DNA of 64,000 bases from Varroa destructor (GCF_002443255.2 NW_019211457.1:38911126-38975125), one strand, 5' to 3'; numbered from the stretch's first letter, positions 39,456 through 54,610 are shown. Numbers and translations: made by a program. Notes: generated from the letters alone by a model not told the origin.

Positions 39456-42400
39456 ACCTAATAAATGGCTGTCAGGAAGAATTATGTACTCCACTTCCTC
39501 CACACAGTTTACAACGTTTGAGCGAGTATAGAATGTTCTCATCACTAGGGCAGCCGAAGGGTTGAAGAGCAATCTATCCAAGAGGCAGAAATTGCAAAGC
39601 TGGCAAAGATCATCTGCTGCATGCTAGGAACTCGGTAATGAGTAGTCCATTTGGATGAATGCCGGTACGTGCGTCGCTCACAACGCGAAGCGCCGCTCGT
39701 TTTGAGGCGATATAGCAAGGGCTGCATAATGGTCAATAGGTGCTCAGGTAAATGTCACCGAACAATCAATTTGTTACGGAAATACATCTCACCAGCAATA
39801 GCAATTGCTCAGAGAGGGGCAAAAAGCTGATTAGGCTTTTTTGTTACGCTGAAATAAACACGGACGTCATCACAGCTAACTGTATACGAGCAATAACACA
39901 GCTCCAAAGAATACTGGGCACGGTAGATATGAAAACATGGACCAACATGATATAAAGGTAAAATGTGACTGCCCTGGAGGCCGCTAAAGCAGTTGCTGGC
40001 GGTGATTGATAAATCACGGCGCGTTATGTGTACAACAAGGCGAGTATGAATTTTTATACAATTCGAATGTCAGAATATTCTGGACGAGCTAAAAGGTCTG
40101 TATTTGTAAAGGTTTTTTTGCTAATAATAGCAGAATAATTTCGGGAAGTTTACGCGTGCGTTATTACAGAGAGATCTCTATCTTATTATCAATAAATTAA
40201 CGTATTACTCTCGCAATTAGTAAACAAGTATGTAAAACGATAATTCAGTCGGCTCCGGCTTTTCAGAAGTTAGGAGGAAGATCAAGGATGTGAACGTATA
40301 TTCTTCTGAGTAGGATTTATTGGAAAGCCTTGAAAAGCAGGAAATGAACTAGGACCGAAAAGATGATACTTCCATACAGGAAATGAAGGCAAACATTCAA
40401 TTGAAATACTTTAATTTTTGAATAAAGTTAAACTAACTGTGTGATGATTCCGGTAATCGACGTAAGGACATTAGGCGAGCCCTGCACAGTAACGCTATAT
40501 GCCAACTCGTTTCCTCAGTACATTTTTTGTAGTATGTTTGGCCTAAAGACAAGGACACACAGCGATCAGATCCAGCTTTCTAGAACTCTTCTTTAAAGCT
40601 GCTTCCTTGGCATTTTTCTTTATTAATTGCTCTAATTTCAAAACTCTATTGTTAGTTCGTAGAGAGAACCCTAAGATACACGCTACCAGCATTCCGCCTA
40701 TCGATTCTTGGAGTGCTAGCCCAACGATGTCGAAAAAAAAAGATGCTTTAATAAAGCCAATAGCGTGTGGGCTTGCTGAACCTTTGGTTGACGGGGAAAT
40801 TTATCTTACTCATAAATTATTTTATTGCAGTTGTGAGCAGGCCAACATCACAAACATGTAGGTCCCTGCCCGCTGAAGGAATACGCGGGACGGCATACCA
40901 CTAGTGTCTTCAAATCTGAGGTTACGACAAGAGCCATCCATTCTTTCTAGACGGATGTTTTCAGTTGCACGTAACTGGTTCGGTGATAGCTAGCACAGAG
41001 GTCTCCTTTCCCACAACTTATTAGTCTTTTCGCTGGCATTCGGAGTGTCATTACGTGAACTTTTCAAGTATACTGCTTGTGGAGCCATGGTGGCCAATGA
41101 CTGTTTAGACTTCTTCAATAGCTTCAAAAGTGCGCAGCGGATGAGGCATGTAGGGCGAAATGCGATTATTCAGAGGGTGTTGCGTCAGTCAGGGCAGGAA
41201 TGCGTTCTATGCAAGCCAAGACGTTTGGCACAGGACAGGGTAAAGGCAGCGACTGCCGTAATAACTGTAATTATGTTTTCAAGACAAATGTTTAGTATGA
41301 GGCGTAACTAGATCATGCTCGTTTCTACGTTCATAACAACATTTCTATTGCAAGATCATGCAGATGCAAACAAGATGCGAAAACATAAACACCGTTTCCA
41401 ATGATAGATATCTGTTTGCGCCCGTTGCAATAAAGACCACGTAAGTTATCAGTAAGGGGTCTAAAAATGTGCCGAAGAACATTCAAGGCATATAGCTACT
41501 AACAAGGATGATAGGCACGCATGGGAAATACCTGTGTTTCTGCAAGAGCAACGCAGCGTCTATTTTAGGCCCAATCGGATAATAACGATTTAATAGTAAT
41601 AGGATGACACGTTTAGAGATCGAAATTGTACGGTATCAATATCCTAAAAAATCAATCAATATAATCATGCAGTTATTATTATTATTACTACTGCTATGAA
41701 AACCACACGCTGCGCTTTTTCCCTTACTGTTCAGAACCTCTTCCTGACTACGGGATTTTCCTCACTGGGACGCTAACCGGGGGTAAAGTAGCCGAAAGAC
41801 AGAAGCTGGTTGGTGCCACTGAAGCTAGAGGGTGGATGGTCACATAGTAGTATGGCACAGTAGTCTTGGAAGAAATCCCCAAACATTTCCAAGGGCAATT
41901 CTGTGCCGTTTTTACGCTTACTGTTTCAAATGCGTAGTAGATGGGCGCGAGTGTCTACATCGTTCGGATGTGGCCGTTCGTGTATGTTAAACAAATCGGC
42001 TATTTTGGTCGAGCCATCCCAAGTGAACGCTTGCGCAGCGCTAGTAGTGCTCTCGCCGACGTGGAAGCGACGCAAGCAACATTTGTATGAGCTGTAACGC
42101 CCGGATGCCCCTTAAGAATCTTCAGCTATGTCACTCGCTTACTTAAGAGGCGTCTACGCGGTTCTCAAAATGAAATAGGCTTCTATTTCCACAGAAAAAA
42201 AGAAACTCGAAGCAAGCTCATTCAGCTACAGATGAAAGCTAACTCCCATCAAATCTTGGTTCGTTGACCAAATAGTAGAACGGAAAAAACGTGTTGTTTC
42301 GTACATATTTATTCTCCAGTGGTAAAAGAGCACTGGAATGCTAATGACACCATTGTATATACTGTTATGCGTTACATATGGATAAATAGGGCTATCATGA

Positions 42401-45400
42401 ACATGGACGACTTCTTAATACGAACAATCCTTATTTTGATCACAACAGCCTTTTTAAGGATACTCTAATTCATCCTAGCTAGGCACGAAACACTATTTAC
42501 AAAAGGACACCAGAGGTTTCTATAGTATTCCCCTAGTGAGCCATACCAAATAAGGAGCTCTTCCTAGCGTAATGAGATTAAAATAAAATTATAATTATGA
42601 ATTCCCGATAGGCAATCCGGCGGAAAGCACTGTAGGCAATTACGGTTAGTCATACTCTGATATGTGGAATTTAGATTTTTTCCTTTGACTGGCTGTATGA
42701 TACGTTTTTTTTCTTTTATGCACACGTGTTATACGGGCAATGCTTAACGTCATACATCCTCCACGACCTTAATCTTAGATTCGCACTGTCTGCAGGGTAA
42801 CAGGAATACACTGGGGTTAGATTGGGGCCGAGGATGCCCGCTCGGGAGGAGTCAATGAGGTAATTTTGGTAATCCTCTGTTTGTGGCTACGCTCGCATTC
42901 TACGCAGTCTCATAAGGCAACATTCTCTTCTAGCCTTGCTACCCCTAACCCCTCTTAGTTTACCCCATGTTCTACCACGCACACACACCCACATAAATAT
43001 CTTCATAGATGGAAGTCCAGCTTCCGTCCAGCATTGCGCCAGCATGACCGAAGGATGATACAGCTTTGTAAAAGGCCCTTCCCGCGGTCCTTGGCCTTTC
43101 CTTTGCTTAAGCGCCTCCTTTCGCCTTTCGTGTGCAAATGTAGACAAATGTGGCAATTGGCCACAATACTGCGCCTTTTCCTTCTTCGTCTCGCCTTTGC
43201 ACCAGTAGCAGCAGAAGCTAGCAAACTCTAGTCGACGCCTTCATCACCCCCCAGAGTACCAACCCGCTCTATACATTGCTTGTAGAAGTCATCGTTTCCC
43301 CGTTACGAAGTGGGAAGACGATATGGGCCATTGCAGCTAAGCCTAGACCATTGGCGTCTTAGCATGGCTTGCTCGAACGACGCGGTGCAGTGTCCCTGTT
43401 CGTTGTTTTAGCAACAGCTGACCTGACATTCGTTCAAAACCGTTTGCTATGTAAGTGGCCGGATCAGGTCAGAGTTGACATTGCCCTACGGAACTGGCCG
43501 GAATAGTTTGTGAAATAAATCCTGTCATCGGCGCTTTTATCGACAACAAGCGGTCACTGCGTTAACTGTGCAACGGCAATTTAATACGTGACTTAACAAA
43601 ATATATTTTTTACGAAGTAAAACCACGATATGTCTTCATCTATTCGGCCTCCTACTTTGCGTTTATTGATACACAATATCTGAGAGTACAAGCAACAGGA
43701 GGTTCTGCGAACTGTCTTTTTCGGAATAGATCCTGTCAGATTTTCTGATCAGGACCGACTAATGCCTTATTTTACTGAAATAATAGTAGCAGGAGTCTAA
43801 CACAACTTGAAATACAGAATACGCAAAAGAAATCTGTGCAGTGCATCTCCTTCGTCCAAAAAAACGTAGAACGATTTATAGCTAGTATGTAATCCGTATA
43901 TCTGTACGGTACGTCTGATTGTATGGGAATTGTTGGAATGAGCGAAAATAGCCTCCAGTTGTTTTATCTGAACTGTCGTTGCTCATCGGTTATAACTTTA
44001 CTCTGATCGATACACAAGTAGGTATCCGAATATATGTAGATACCTAACGTAACAATCTACAAATTAAGAAGGTATCTGTTATACTGCCAACGTATTGAGT
44101 GTTTTATATTTATGTTTTAAGCAAGCACTTTCAATTCGGGTTTCCAGCACGCACAATTTGCGTAAAAATAGAACGGTCGAGTTGTTGGCGTAAAGAGGTA
44201 GAGCGTCGTTTCAGCTGAACTACTGCGCCCGCGATCTTTTGTCTAGACCACCGTCGTCTTCGTGGCCAGCGATGTCCTCGTAGCTGCTACCGCCCCCGTC
44301 GTTATACGATATAGACAGAGACGTCCGGCAAACCGGTGTCTTGCGTTTCCATTTATTTGCCTAAGTTGATCCCGTCCTATTCCTTGCCCAGCGACAAATT
44401 CTTCTCTCCGGACGTTTCGCACGTGAGTCTCCGGCCTCACGTCCTCTTTAAAGCTTTAAGGAAATATCACCACTCCCCCAGGTTCCTGTTTTGCTGGCTT
44501 CGTTTCTATCTTTCTCGACCGGAGCCTATCGGGATACCCCATCTCTCAGGGGCAAGTCGGCGGACAGACAGGACGGAAACGGTACAAGCAGAAAAATCGA
44601 AAATTTGAAAATCCAATTGGCATGTATATGTGTCTGAGCGTGTGGGGGAGGGTATGTCTGTTGTCTGGGCGGCTTACTTTGCTGGATCTCTAACTGGACC
44701 AGTGTGGGTTGCCTCTGCCAACGTCTCGCGAGGTGCCGAATGGCTTACGAGAGGGCGCCCTGGCAGGACTGCCAAAGGCTCGCTGAGCGAGGCCTCCGGT
44801 CATGAATATGCAACAGACGATGCTCGTGGTGCTACACCTTGAAATGGACCAAAGACGGAGTATTCGCTTCAAGCAAAGCTGCTGTTTCGTAAATGCTCTT
44901 TCAAAGATAAATAAACTTGGAGAGCACAGTCAACCATCTGATATACAGAAAAGATAGAACAAGTTCCCTGGCGATACTGAAATAGACTCTGCACAAATTC
45001 GACTGGTGCAAATACGCACAGCCTGTGTAAGCTAAGTGGGGCAGAGATTGGTGGACTATGGGTGATATATCCGGTTCACCTTTGCGTCTACACACATTAG
45101 GTACGATAGATAAGTTGACTTGTTCAACGTTGACTTTTTTTATATCTATGCTTCGACGTGAAGAACAGAAGCCACACGTCGACTTCTACTTTCACCAGTC
45201 GCGATGCGGCTGACGGGCCTTCTATCGGTCATAACCTATTCAACGTAATGCAAATGTACGCTGTAAATTAGCTCGGCCAAAATGATCAGGCTGACGAGCA
45301 GCTAGACCGCAAAGTCCACCCGTTCGAAGTTCTTGACCCAAGTGCATATTGGCTATTATTTAGTGGCTAGTGATGATTTAAGTTGAACATCAAATTGAAG

Positions 45401-48293
45401 TATCCTTACGTTGCAACTGTCCCCGAGTCTGTGCGTTACACTTATGGCAAATACAGATTTTTCGTCGATTGTTCGAAGGTACTGGAGAGCTTTTTAAGAA
45501 ACCCGACTGTTACTCCAGTCGAAATTAGAATGTATCCCGCTGGTCGAAGTGATGCCTTTGTCATGGCGACTATTTTGCTTTTATTTTTCATTGCACGAAC
45601 TCTATCTGTTGGTTAACTTATGGACAAGACCGTATACTTGTAGTAACAGTAACGAATTTATCAAAGTTCCCTTCCTGTATAGCTCGCGCATCCGGGTACC
45701 TGCCACCTGTCTGAGAGCTGAGCTTGAAATTGACTTCATTGGATACATCGCCAGAGCTCGAAAAGTAACGACTGCGAAAAACAGTTCCCGCGTCGTGCAG
45801 ACCAGAAGACAACAATCACCTAACCAATGACGCAACACAGTTATGTTGAACGACGACCCGGGCAGAGGGCCGTCGCGTATCTTCTAGGAGAGGGCCAGCA
45901 AACTATATCTACTGTTGTACACACAGGATCCTTGTGGAGTGAAGGGCATTATGATGTAATTGGGATGCCCGGCAATGGCCAATAGAATAACTCTGCCGTT
46001 GTCCAATCTACAGTGGTGCGTTGTATCGCAGCGAACCGCCCTGACCATCTCTAAGTCTTCTGGCCTTTGTCGGTCAAGCTCGGTTGCGCTTCAAATATTA
46101 CTAATGCTTACCCCGCTTCAATTCCCCCATGTCGAAGTATGCCCCTCCAGTACGCTTTTTGCCAGCCACATAACTACGCGTGACTGCCCCAACCACGCAC
46201 CCACCACTATCGCCAGCTCTTTCAAATGTCTAAAGTAGCAGCTGTAGCACTTATGGGGCAACTGTTATCAAATGACTCCTAAACACATTGGTCAGTCTAT
46301 TCTATACCTCGCAGATAGCTTCCTTGTCCGGTTGCACCAAGGTCTACGACATGTCCCCGCCACCACAGCATCTAACCGACCTTCTTAATACTAGACTAGA
46401 CCTTCTTAATTAAGACCTTTTTGAGCAACAGAATGAGCATATGGACAGGGCAGTGCAAAAATAATAGAAAAAAAAAAATAGTCAAATTTAACAGTGCTTC
46501 ACCTCGTCGGAATATTACAATTCGGGCAATATAATTTTTTTTTGTTGCCACTTAGCAATTAAAAGAAATGGTCGAAAACGTTAACCATATCCTGGTATCG
46601 AGTATAGTATCTTTTCCCCTCTAGGGGGCATAATTTCCGTTCGATTAATTTGCGAAAAACTTAATAAAATATGGCCTATATTTTTCAATTAGATGAGTAC
46701 TTTGTCATCAAAAAAATGTATCTCCCAGTAGGCATAACACTAAATTGGATAAGCTGGATCTTTTTCGCCCACTGTTGAAAGCTCCTCAAATACTTGTATC
46801 AACAAGGTTCATTTCGAGTAGGCACAAAATGCAATATGGAAGTTATTCGGGAAGAGATTAGCCGTTTTAACGAAAAAAACGTGATTACTGTGTTAGAAGG
46901 ATATCTATAATTTAACTTTGTATTCACTGCACACGCCTCAATCGTTCCGATTCCACTTGTTCGCTCCAACGTAATCCTTACCGGGTTCAACACGGACGCC
47001 TATGCCATCGTTTGTCCCTGCTATTAAGGCAGTCCAAACAGCGCAAAAAAAAAAAAGTAGGAAATTCAATCTTGGGAAGGATTCGGCGTTTTTTTAATTT
47101 TAGAAATTTGCGGGATTGATTGTAATTGTTTCACTTAATTGCGCGAATGAAAAAGATCTGGCGTCACAGGACGGAGTGATTATATCGACTAAGCAAAAGA
47201 GCAATAATAACTGTAATAGGGTAAAGTCCCAAAGCGCGCCGTGTGGCCAGGGCTCAAGCAAAGCGTTCTGGCTTATATTAGCTATATGTAAGTTAAAGTG
47301 TGCGCTGTATATTTGCAGTGTGGGCAAAAAAGAAACTATAATTACGTTTAGTTTACGTTAGGGCAAGGGTAACGCGAGTGAAATTCGTTAGTGCCATAAT
47401 GAAACGTTGAAATAAACTGAAGGGGTAGCGGTTGCGGTTCCGCAGAATAACGGCTCAGTGTACCGTCAGCGTATGCCTGAGCATTAGCACTTAGGTACCG
47501 TTAACATTAGAGTCAAATCACTTCAATCAACGATAGTCTGTGGGTCCGTCTAGTGATGCCTAAACTACAGCTAGCCTGGCCAATGATCAATCGTGACTGC
47601 TAAAGGTATCAAGATGAATTTATCCTTCAATAGGAACCTGTCACTTGGTTAAATTTTCTGCAGCTTGTGTCAAGGCTTTAGGATCATTTGTTTTAGGCCT
47701 ATAAGATATGCGCCTGCCCCAACTGGCCGATCTCTGTGTCGCGGACTCGCTTAATATGTTTTTATACGGATACCTCCATCTCGATGTACTAAATGTTAGC
47801 GTGACTGATGCATCAATTCATGCTAGTGTACTCCGAAGGAAAATAATGCATGTCGTGACGTTTTACCAGTGCATGTTTTTCGGGTCCACTATGAACACAC
47901 ATGACAATATATACATACATACAGTCAGGTCGTTTCTAATCGTCTCTGGCCGAACTATAGGCACTATATATAGATAATAAGTATTTAACAATATATATTT
48001 AACTATAAATCCTATTGTATATATATATACTCCTATTGTATTCAGGCAGTTATAATTTTAGTTAAATTAAATTGAAAGTTTTACATGAGCGCAAACATCG
48101 ATTAGTTACGTAGCTTTCTATAATACACTCTGCCCTCTATAGCGCCCCGAGACTGGAAACAGGACACCACATGCTTCCCGAACGATCTATTATAATTATA
48201 TTAACTAACCATTGCAATTATATCAACTTACTTCATCTATTATAATCATTTACGAGAGCTATGAAGAAGCCAATAGCGGCCGTTCCATATTAT

Positions 48294-48349
48294 TCATATA
48301 CACATGTACGAAAACGCTTCGTATTGTGTGTAGTTACATGTGTATGTGA
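48294..48349. repeat. Inverted repeat able to form a 15-pair hairpin
   Basis: An 11-base perfect inverted repeat (48298-48308 with 48335-48345) extends outward by four more pairs including one G-T. The loop is 26 bases. The stem is TA/TG-rich, and a chance origin in alternating-purine DNA is possible. Confidence 0.65.
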
Positions 48350-50888
48350 CGTATTCGTGTGTATATGCGACATATTGGGAAGCTAGCTTGCGACTGGCCT
48401 AACACGAACATGCCGGGACGCTGGGCTTAGAGGTGGTTGGCAAGCGGGATCCGTCGACACGTGATGGCAGGACAGATGACAGCACGCGCACAAATCGACA
48501 GGAAGAGGCCGGAGTTCCGCAGGAAGAGTTGACTGTTGTAGTTACCGCTGTAGCCGCTATAGCTCTGCTATTACCACCCGATTGTTACTTTGTCTCAGGA
48601 ACGGAACCAATGTATATGCGTTTTTGCCAGGAAAGTATGAAAACCATAACGATTGCTCTTCGCCGTGTGGTAGGTATCTTGGTGCTTCAATTTCGAAGCC
48701 AACAATCGTCGAGGAATAACTTACGGTTGTTCGGATTACTTATAGAAGCGTGCGTTCGTGCTGATTAAGTAATAGTCTTGAAATAACTTAGCAGATAGTT
48801 GCAATGACTGACACATATCGAAGTTAAACAACCTTAGTTTGACGGAACCTTGAGCTCCATACAAAAAAAGATAGTGCCTTTAAGTTTTCGTAATAGTTTT
48901 TACTTAATTTAAAAGCAGCATTCTTTTTTTGTTTCCCGATAAAAGATATCGATGACCTCCTGTTGCAAATTAGCAATGAAGTTAACAGCAACGCCGTGAA
49001 CTTGGAGAAAAGACAGAATTGATGCAAAATCTGAATGATATATTAGAGAAAGTTTAAGTACCTTAGAACTTCAGTTACAGATGCTTGTACTTGACTACCT
49101 ATTTCATATTTCCTTGGACCACGTAATTTTATAACAGAATATACTTACAAATAACATTTTTTTTAAATAAAGAGATTTGAACTAGAGTGCCTTCGCCTGT
49201 AACATCCATAACTAATTGGCATTACAGATCTTATACAACTCACAAACAACCTCTGCTTAGTCGCGCCCTGCACTTATGGAACCAAGTGGGGCTGGGGGGT
49301 TTTAAGGGGCAGTTCTGCTAGTAATAGCCCCGTCTGATCACCACGATCATAACCCGCGGTGGATTGACTATCCCGATGATACAAGCGAATAACGACTTCG
49401 AATATTGTCCCTATCGCCATTGTGTACTGCTGGAGCTCATGTCAGGAACGAAAAGGGAGTCAGTACTTTCTTTTCTGTAGCGGATATGGACAGCACCCTG
49501 TGCTGATGTCCGACCCAACCACCAAATGTTGCTACTACCACTACAATCGCTACGGGTGAAGCGGTCGGTCAGAGATGCCCAATCCTTCCTGTGTCCTGTT
49601 CGTTAAATGCAAACCCTAGGAGCACCCCCATGACCCCGTAGTACGGCTTGCAGCTAGAGTCAATGTCATCTCGTCTTTTCCTTTTGCCTCTCATATATAT
49701 AATGGTGTGGTGCTACTAAATTCACTGGTCAGGAGTCGATTATATGGAGCTAACAGATACGTGTATGTAGTCTGTAGGTCAAATCCTGATCAGCCTTCAA
49801 CTTTTCATACGTATATTTATGTATGTATTTACTTTTCACAGATTAACAATCTTCCAAAATAATAGGGTACGCTTGTTGCCGTAGAGCGTTCATGTTGTTC
49901 CCGACTCGAATTTTCTCTATAAATTCTATTAAGTAATAGTAACATTAATTTGTTAATTTTAGGTTGACGTTTACAAGTGACAATTAATATTTAGGCTTGG
50001 TACACTCTACATAGATGACACAAATAGTTTATACATTAGTGAGGTATTGATTTTCAATAGTTTACGTAATTTATTTGAGAACTCGTAATTCGGAAGGGTA
50101 TACCCTTTACTCAGACTATTGGCGTCGTTTTCCGCTAGCAAGCGGCCTGTCGTGAGTAGGAGTGATTTACAATACAATCTTAAATTGAACCTTAAGCCTA
50201 CAGTAGGTTTTGCGGGGAAAATCGTGCCCTACCTGAAAGGAGATGGAGTATTCAATGTGTGATGCTATTATTTGAAGCGGCCGCCCCTTTGAGCAGCATC
50301 AAATGCCTAGAATACAAAGTAGACGTTAATTCGTTGCCCTAACGCACTTGACGCTTATATCAATGGATCGAGCACCCATCGTATTTTGCTAACTGTGGGG
50401 TCGACAGCAAACTGCAGTTAGTGCTTTGGAGAATAAGGAAACCCGAGGTACTAAAATAAAACCCAATAAATGCTGGACGTGATCGTCTCATAGAGCGAGC
50501 GACACCATAGCGGTCAGTGCTACCTTTATTTCTTGGGATATCGTGGTTGTTGATAGGAGCGGCAAGCATTGTATCAATCACATAGCGGTTCGTACCAAAC
50601 AAACATTTTGGATAAGTGAATCTGACGGGTAACAAGTGACGATTGCACTAGCTACTATCGTTGCAATACGGGATACCCACAAGGATTAGAACTAGTGTTT
50701 TATATGCGTGTTTTTGTGCTTAGTCTAGGTATTATTACGAATGGAGCTTACAGTTTCCATGATTATAACTTGAAGAGAAGTTATTAGGGGGATATAAACG
50801 CACACCTCATTTGGGCAGGACTTCAGTAGGGAGAAAGATTGAGTAATGTAGCAAGATTATTACAAATCCAGAAGGTAGGCTGTCGCTT

Positions 50889-50891
50889 CCC

Positions 50892-50935
<44 letters not shown>
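50889..50935 (+). repeat. Poly-C run followed by (CT)n
   Basis: Fourteen C run directly into about seventeen CT units, a compound homopyrimidine tract of about 47 bases. The mirror-like homopurine/homopyrimidine composition can form triplex (H-DNA) structures; that is general knowledge, not shown here. Confidence 0.95.
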
Positions 50936-50939
<4 letters not shown>

Positions 50940-53900
50940 ACTCACCTAATGTTGCATGTAAATGAACAATGAATATACGCGTTTACTGAATTTTCCGAGT
51001 AAAATTAGCCATGAAACGTTCTATGTCATATTTTTCAGCGTACTAACACCCGTACTAGCTTTGTCGCCATATTCATTACGTAACTGCATGATATGTTTAC
51101 TACGCATTTTCGTTACACGTTTCCTGAAACGCGTCTCTACTTGACAAGCAAATTGAGCCAATAAGGCCAGGGTCCTATTTGTTCAAACGATTATTTGTGT
51201 AGTTATTTGCCTTTTGGATTGGCACCTTATTATTTGAGCGATGACCAACCCGAAAGATATTTTAAAAAACGTTTTAATTCAAATCATTTTGCCTAGTGCC
51301 ACGTCTCGTGGGTTTGCTAGTGCATAAGAGACGTTTAAAGTCAACACGAGAAGTTCTCCCGCTTAGGTTTGTTTTAACATACAGTCTAAATCGAGTCCAT
51401 ACAATGAATCAGACAGGCAGTTGCTAAATAGTATTATGTATCGCGTCTGGAAACTATTTGCAAGTTATCGAAGAGAACTCAATGGCGAAATAATTCTTCG
51501 AAAATCGATACTTCACCGTCTCCACACGTTCCCGAGAAGACCCGGTTTTCATATTGGAGAGTAAATCGAGAAGTGATCTTCTTGGAGTCAGGCAATGAAG
51601 GGACGAGCTTTTCCGGGATCTACCGACGCCAACATGATGAACACGACCCACTCTACCGGGTCTGCCGCCGTTGCAGGGGAAGTACATTATCGAAACTGAC
51701 GCAGTATCGTATTGTCGCAGGATAGGGATTATCTGCAGCCCCCTTTTTACAGTGTGTGTGTCACCCCAACAAAAAAAAATGTTTACATATAGCAATCTTG
51801 TCCACATATCATACAGTTTAAGTTTAAAATAATGGCTAGCGACAATTTCTGAAGAAAGGTAAATGGACTACGGTCGTGTTGCTGATATTTAGATATTACT
51901 TTGATTATACCGGCTTTAAACTTACTATTTCTTCTTACTCTCTATCGGCTGATTGCAGGCAGGGGCTAGCCGAGTTTGCTTACCATTACCGTGCTCGTCA
52001 TTGGCGGTAAAGTGAGAAAATTGCTCGTTAAATGCCCTGTATATTCAGCATGATATACGATGTCCTGTATTTATTTGTCGTCTATTTAAACCTAATTAGA
52101 ATTTTTTATTTCAACAATCAGAACTATAACACGGCAATAGAAACTATATGACGCTTATTTAAGCTTATTTCTTGTCTCTCGGTTTCTTTTATCATGTCGT
52201 TTTTCTAGAATTCCGAGACGATCGTATTGCGGACCTGTTTCTCAGTAGCAGCAGCAGCAGCTTGACGCCAGATAAACAACCTGATATCGATATAAGTACT
52301 ATCTGTACTTTTTTTTTTGTTGTTATTTACCTTTTTGTATCTGAAGAGTTGTTAAGACCCAATATATTAGGTCTATGGACTATGGAGTTGGTGAGGGGGC
52401 GTCTTTGCACCTCCCGCGTGTGGTGTTCAAAGCTGTGGGGAATAATTCCGAAATGAGTCAAGCAAGTTAGATTTTGTCGGCGCTTAGCGACGTCTCTGAA
52501 TGAGAACTAGATTGAAGTCATCCGCGATCCGCTAGTCATATGAGGGCATATGACGTTAATTCCTCGTCACTTGGAGGTGCTTCGAGTGCTGCTTTCAGGC
52601 TGAGTGGTGAACTGTGTGTGCGCAAAAACTCGCGAGATGGGACTACTGCATCGAGCCTCAGTTCTGATTATTGGGCCACGAGACGACAAATTACCTTTGC
52701 CGTAGGATCGCAGAGCTGGTAAGGCAAAACTTCTTTACCCAAAATAAGCTAAGACAGAGCTGTTGGAAACTGTTCGAAAACTTCGAGCGAGCGTGTCACT
52801 TCTCAATAAAGTGGATTTTTATGGAGAATCTATACAGTAGCATGCACGTTTATATACGAAAAAAAACACCCTGAGACTGTCTGATCAACACAAGATGATC
52901 TTGCGTGAGTCAATATTAGAGTTCAGGGAATGCAAAGAGAAAGAAGGAAACGACTGGCGAGCAGACGGGTTGATATGACGAGCTGAGGTGTTGTGTATTA
53001 CGAGTGAATTACTACGTTCCAAACGCTCTGCGACCACCAGCAGCTTTGGCGTCCCTTTTTTGGGGAGTTCTGAGCTAGTAGACGCGTGGGTGATAGGTAA
53101 CCTAGATGGTGGGGCCAAAAAAAGTCATCTTTCTGACTCGCTGATCAATGGGCCTGCCATTGCAACAAAGATGGAACAAAATCGACTGATTGTCGGCCAC
53201 CGTCAATCAGCCGTTTCCCGTTTTGCTTGTTGGCAAAGAAAATATTTCTCTCGATTGAGTGCCGTATGCGACCATCCTGACTACGGCAAGGCCCGCCTTT
53301 GATTTGAAGCCTCTATTTGAGGTTGAAGATCAGGCAGCGTTGTCGTCTGATTCCCCTGTTTCAAGTTGTCGCTCCTTGGCTGTGCTTAGCTTTTGGAGCA
53401 GATGCCTGGATTCGCAACTAGGATCATTTATTAGAGTTACTTGAACAGAGAAGTCGGACTGCTACCTATAGTACCATTCATTAGAAGTACACTCAAGACA
53501 GCGCTACTTAACTTGCAAACTTAATATCTCAACGATTATCTCGTATTACGTTATAAATGCGTTCTAGAAAAAAAAATTTTTATTACAATCAATAGTTGAA
53601 CATCACTTAAGTATTTATGAAGTTTTTATACGAACTGTTACTGTATCTAGAATACGATTATCCCGGCCAATGAATGTGCTTCGTACCGAACGAGGATTTC
53701 ATTTTGCCGGAAAACACCTCCGTATACCTTGGCGTCCTTATATATATGATTGTTGCCTTCCGTAGGTTGCAAATCTTCTACAGTACATACTTAAGGAACA
53801 ACACAAATTCCTCTTGTTAAAGATCTCTCTATTTATTTACAATCTCGTCATCAGCCGTAAATATAATTTACACAGAAAAAACAGACTTATGTACAAGACG

Positions 53901-54610
53901 TGCGAGATATAGTCAAGGGTGGCAACCTGATTTTCTCTTCCAAAGCGTCTAGAGGCGTCAACCCTCATCCACAGGGCACATCGACAACGTGTTTGTATAT
54001 TGTTACTATATATTATATCATTACCATAATCATTTAAGAGGCTGATAGTTCATTCTTCAGTCCATTATTGCTTTGAATATACACACGCACACTTCAATGA
54101 AAACTGTAGAGTCAGAGTACTTTGACTATATGGGTACCTGTCCTAGGCCTCGTTATCTAGACTGCGACCCGATTCATGAGATGTCAATCGAGCCTCACAT
54201 AGCATCCATTATACATACATTTGAAATAATAGCCCTTCGGGCCCACTTTTGTTTATACAAGTTTTTTTTTTTCGACCACATACCTTTCACGACCCAGCCC
54301 ACTTTACGCCTTGGCCCGAGTTTGCAGTCTAGAAAGCTCTCTACTTTGCATAGATCCTAGAATTAGACTAAACATAGCTATTGTGTGCTGTTAATTACTG
54401 TGTCCGTTTAATTGTGACACCGCTTCGTAGTCCACCTAGTAATCTCTGTCATGCATTGCCTCGTATTGCTATTGGGGATCCGTAATTTTGCTCACCTGCG
54501 AGGCTGTTTCCCTCGTATCTTGAAACGCGCAGCCGTCGATAATAAGTAGCGTGTTCAGACGAACAGAATATACAGTCTAACGGAGAACACGATGTTCTAG
54601 CCTATATATA

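Larger units (their letters stand above)
39456..54610. other. Long non-coding stretch; no gene recognised
   Basis: Mostly A+T-rich with scattered short frames and a G+C-richer patch at about 44.2-44.9 kb. It contains the compound C/CT tract at 50889-50935, an (AGC)5 run at about 52247-52261, a direct repeat of accttcttaat near 46378-46415 and the hairpin at 48294-48349. The longest frames (minus 51454-51807, plus 48433-48768) carry no recognisable domain. Confidence 0.55.
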
